NCBI GenBank assembly: GCA_037126765.1
Contig: JBBCBC010000050.1
Span: 496,001 to 560,000, forward strand
Direction: 5' to 3'
DNA length: 64,000 bases
DNA from: Stenogyne calaminthoides
Lineage: Eukaryota; Streptophyta; Magnoliopsida; Lamiales; Lamiaceae
Part shown: in pieces, positions 60,388 to 64,000 of the stretch
Layout: every line of letters begins with the position of its first letter
Position numbering within the stretch: the first letter of the stretch is position 1
Translations under genes and position numbers: made by a program
Notes under the pieces: model-generated
Told to the model about the DNA's origin: nothing
Databases searched by the model: none
What the model saw: only the letters and a program-made list of their open reading frames with translations

Positions 60388-62040
60388 TGGGATTAATTTT
60401 TTTGTAGTCCCGTAACTTGTCATCATTTTGAAATAGGTCCTAATTGTTTTGACTTTTTAATTTTGGTCCAGGTGACCTACTATTGCAGGTCACCTATTCA
60501 ATCAATGCACATATAGGATTTTATTTGACTTTTTCTTTTACATGTGACAATATTATTAGATTTTTATGTTAATGTGATATTATTTGTTTTAATAATTTAT
60601 TAAATTAGTAGAAAAATAATAAAAATTGTTTTTTTTATATTTTTTAATATATTCCCAAATCATGTAACTAGATATTTTTTTTTTTTTTAAAAAAAATAAT
60701 TTTATAATTCTATTAATTAAATTTTTTAACTACCCAAGATAAATTAAATTTTGCTAAATTAATTTAAATATTAAACTAAAATATTTGAAATGAGTTCATG
60801 AGTTTTGCTGCTTGTGCACAATGTGAGCTTCGTGAATTTTGCTGAAATAAAGTAATAGATAATGTGAAACATTGTTTTAATAAAATATATATTGCAAGAA
60901 TTAACGAGCGAACAATTTAATATAGGTGGAGTCACTCCTAATGAGAATTGATTCCAGGACATTTTAAATTCTAACACCATGAAAAATTCCATCTCATTTG
61001 AACTTCTGCCAAGCTCTTGAGGGTACTTCTTGTGCTCTCTTGACCTTTTATTTTAATAAAATTTTGCTTATTTATAAAAGAAAATTAAATTATATAATTC
61101 ATAATCACTCACACCATACGTCTAAATTAACGAATATAACTTCTTTCTTTTTTACTAAATCTATTAATGTAAAAAATTATAAGATCAAATATGATTTAAA
61201 CTCCATTTTTCATTGATTCACTTATATTGATCAAATATGATTTAAACCCCCCACATTCAAGCCTGTTGTTTATAAATATAACTTCAGCCCAAGATTTTGC
61301 TAAATAAATTTAGAAATTAAATTAAAAATTTGATATACTTTAAAGTAAATTCATTAAAAATATTTATGACCTTTTAAATTTGTAAAAATTAAAAATATTA
61401 AGATTTTGAAAAAGTTATAATATAAAAAATTAAAATAAAACCTTGAAATAATTTTTTTATAATACAGACCTTTCAAAATTAAAATTAAATAGTTTTTTTA
61501 ACATTTTATTTTAATTTATATTACTGATTTTTTAAAATCTTAAGATTTTGAATTTTACAAACTTAACTCTCATATGTTTTTTTTAATGAAATTTCTTTAA
61601 GATATTTAAATATTTTAATTAATTTAGCAAAATTTAATTTATCTTGGGGTTGTTAAAAATTTCAATTAATAGAATTATAAAATTTAATTCTTTTTCAATA
61701 ATATATTTTTTTATAAAAAAAATATCCAGTAACATGATTTGAGAATATATTAAAAAAATAAAAAATTCAATTTTTTGTTATTTTTCTACTAATTTAATGA
61801 ATTATTAAAATAAATAATATCACATTAACATAAAAATTTAATAATATTGTCACATGTAAAAGAAAAAGTTGGATAAAACCCCACATATGCATTGACTGAA
61901 TATGTGACCTGCAATAGTAAGTCACTTGGGTCAATTTCAAAATTTTCACAAACTTACAGAACCAAAATAAAAAAATCAAAACAATCAAGATCGATTTCAA
62001 AATGATGACAAGTCATTAAACTACAAAAAATTTAATCCCA
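60388..62040. mobile_element. Long terminal inverted-repeat element (MULE-like), about 1.65 kb
   Basis: Starts TGGGATTAATTTTTTTGTAG and ends CTACAAAAAATTTAATCCCA. The two arms, each about 400 bases, are clearly similar reverse complements, including TTTACATGTGACAATATTAT and AATTAGTAGAAAAATAA blocks. The middle (about 60,800-61,600) is non-coding. Long inverted arms fit a non-autonomous Mutator-like element, but I found no 9-bp target duplication, so the class is uncertain. Confidence 0.8.
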
Positions 62041-62999
62041 ATTCTCATAATCACTAAATTTAATCAATTCTTCATTTTTTGGAAACACTCTGTTTATCTA
62101 GATTTTAAAAAAATTGTGCCTAAAACATCGTGGATAAATTTAGTGGATAGAAGGGAGTAAAGAGTATTTAAATTTATATTGCTATTAAAAATTCCCTCAA
62201 AAACTGATAGAGAGAAATAAATGAAAAAAATATTAGAATTATTTCAAAAAATTTTACAGTGCATGTCTTCAAATGGCGTCCAAGAATTTTCATATGTCAC
62301 TTATTTTCCAAAAGTCCATTCATAAAAATGAAGGTACCCTTTGACTATTTATGTTAGCCACAAAGTAGAATTTCAAGTTGACTATTCTGGTTAAAATTTT
62401 CAAAAGTTGTGCTGTGTTTGTCTGGGGTAGTGGGTACTATAATAATCAGGCTTTATTTACACTGCTCTTGTTTTTTTACGTATTATTTAATTGGGCGGGT
62501 GACTCATCCCAGAGTGACTCACCTTATGGGTGACAAGTTTTTGTGGGTAAAATAACTCTTATGCCATTAATTAAAAAAAGTTATAAAATATCTACATTTA
62601 TTTTCTCTTTCTTTTTTGGGAGAAATACACTATATTTTAAAATACAGAAAAACTTTCCCAACCTTTATACTGGATCAAATCAGCAATAAGAAGAATGAAT
62701 TAGGGGAAATTGTGTTTATAACAGGATGGATCGAGAAAATGATCAATTGGAAAAAAAGGAGTTGGAATTGGAGTTCTTCTCACTGGAAATCAGGAGATGG
62801 GAAGAAGGTCGAAAGCAAAGTGAGGAACTGAGGGTCTCTGAAACATATGCTGGAGGAAGACGATGAGTGGGAAATCGATAATGGGTGAACTCTGTCCCAG
62901 TTTCGTTTATATATAAAATAAATAGTATTTTTTAATTTTTAGTTATTTTTGTATAAAAAGTCAAATATATTCGTGCTTAACACTCATGATTTTCCAAAA
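62041..62999. other. Intergenic DNA, no gene supported
   Basis: Mixed AT-rich sequence. A 71-codon open frame at 62,616-62,831 shows no recognisable domain. No RNA gene or repeat seen. Confidence 0.5.
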
Positions 63000-63001
63000 T
63001 A

Positions 63002-63224
63002 CTCCCTCCTATTCAAAATATAAGATGTTTTGGCTTATTGCATTATTTACTTTTTATTTGATGTTTTGACTTTAATTTCCTACATTGCCCTTATTTAATA
63101 TACTTTCTTTCTTTTTTGTTTTTAATATCACATTAAAGATAATTTATCATTAAATAAAAGAATTTTCTTTTCTTAAAAACGTAAAAAAAAATCCAAAACA
63201 TCTTATATTTTGAATAGGAGGGAG
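63002..63224. mobile_element. Stowaway-like MITE
   Basis: Ends CTCCCTCCTATTCAAAATAT and ATATTTTGAATAGGAGGGAG are perfect inverted repeats that continue inward with AAGATGTTTTGG. TA flanks both sides (63,000-63,001 and 63,225-63,226), as expected for Tc1/mariner MITEs. 223 bp, non-coding. Confidence 0.9.
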
Positions 63225-63226
63225 TA

Positions 63227-64000
63227 ACTTTTTGGACTTTGGTGTAAATCTTTGCCTGAGGTGGATTATAAAGCAAAAGTTGCTTCGAAGATTACAAAAT
63301 AGCTGAATTGACATTTTCAAAATTCTTTAACTGTTCATCATACAGGTGTGTTTTTTAGCAGGTGCCTCACTTTTTTTTTTTTTTTTTTTTTTTTCATGAG
63401 AAAGAGAAGAGATCCCCATCCGCTTTTAGATTTTTCTTCAAATGAGTTATAAATCGAAAGATGCTGTCCCAAGTAATAAACACTTTGTGGAGAAAATCAA
63501 CATGATTTAATCCCAAAGACAAACCCCCCCACAATATTTCAATGGAGAATTTATCCCACACGTGTTGAATCTACGTTCTTGTGATTTTTCCCACATCACC
63601 ACAAAGTTTTACTTAACTGGCTTATCTTTTGGCGGCACATGAGCCACTTGTGGGTGTATTTGATATTGTGAATTAATAGAGTGTCAAAAAAAAAAAAAGG
63701 ATGTCTTAAATTAAATTAATGTTGGATTTGTCAAGGATTAAGAGCAATATGGCATACCCTTATTATAAATGTGGCTCATTTTATTTTAGTTAAACACCCA
63801 AATTCTTGTTTTTTCATACTAATATCCATAACTACCAGTGAAAAAAAATTAAATCCATTTTCATCTAAAAATAAAGTTAAAATGAGCTAGTCCAAATTAA
63901 AGATTAAATAAGCCAATTAGTTATTGCGATTTTTTTCATAGAATTTATATAAAACAACTCTTAAATAAATAAATAAAATCGCGGTAAATTTGTACTCCCT
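63227..64000. repeat. Intergenic DNA with a 24-T run
   Basis: A run of 24 T lies at 63,371-63,394; it may be the A-tail of an old retroposon on the minus strand, but no body is recognised beside it. The rest is AT-rich with no gene. The final bases (TACTCCCT) look like the start of another Stowaway MITE cut by the window edge. Confidence 0.45.

Larger units (their letters stand above)
47720..60524 (+). repeat. Segmental duplication, copy 2 (partner 1-12,737)
   Basis: Counterpart of the first 12.7 kb of the window, same order and orientation. Clear base-for-base matching begins at GTAGTTCTTGTTAACAAATA (47,741; position 27 in copy 1), with weaker matching to about 47,720. It stops only because copy 1 runs into the N gap. 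This copy keeps longer open frames and more regular repeats, so it looks like the better-quality sequence. Confidence 0.93.

Noticed and set aside
60771..62000. Short open frames in the long inverted-repeat element
   Set aside because: AT-rich, no domains, and located in the arms or non-coding middle of the element.

Overview
This window is flowering-plant nuclear DNA, most likely from a eudicot. It is AT-rich and mostly intergenic, packed with plant-type transposable elements: Ty1/copia LTR retrotransposons, CACTA, hAT, Tourist and Stowaway elements, a LINE tail and tRNA-derived SINEs. It holds only two kinds of ordinary gene: an OVATE family protein (OFP) gene, present twice, and a U-box/armadillo E3 ubiquitin ligase gene of the PUB16/PUB17 type. 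The species cannot be named from what is visible. I found no new enzymatic or defence system. The most interesting content is structural.

Layout. 1-12,737 is one copy of a segment of about 12.7 kb: the end of a CACTA element, a Tourist-like MITE, a SINE, a frameshifted OFP gene, a LINE tail and AT-rich intergenic DNA. It stops at a gap of exactly 500 N (12,738-13,237). Next come the PUB-like gene, interrupted by several frameshifts (13,549-15,582), a Stowaway MITE, a decayed copia element (Copia-A, 16,871-21,802), and intergenic DNA with three MITEs whose target-site duplications can be read (22,445-25,644).

28,112-49,662 is one CACTA element, flanked on both sides by TCT. About 3.0 kb is its own sequence; the rest is two full-length copia elements nested in it: Copia-B (28,599-37,972, minus strand) and Copia-C (38,501-47,668, plus strand). 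The CACTA minus-strand gene can be followed across the insertions through plausible splice sites.

About 47,720-60,524 repeats the 1-12,737 segment in the same order and orientation, but here the OFP gene is intact (54,662-55,672). After it come an inverted-repeat element of about 1.65 kb (60,388-62,040) and a Stowaway MITE (63,002-63,224).

Interpretation. The first copy ends exactly at the scaffold gap, inside one arm of the long inverted repeat. The two copies differ mainly by scattered small indels and short scrambled patches. I suspect two haplotypes, or one region assembled twice, rather than a true tandem duplication. Many frameshifts, in PUB, in OFP copy 1 and between LTR pairs, may be consensus errors rather than real gene decay. 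This can be tested with reads.
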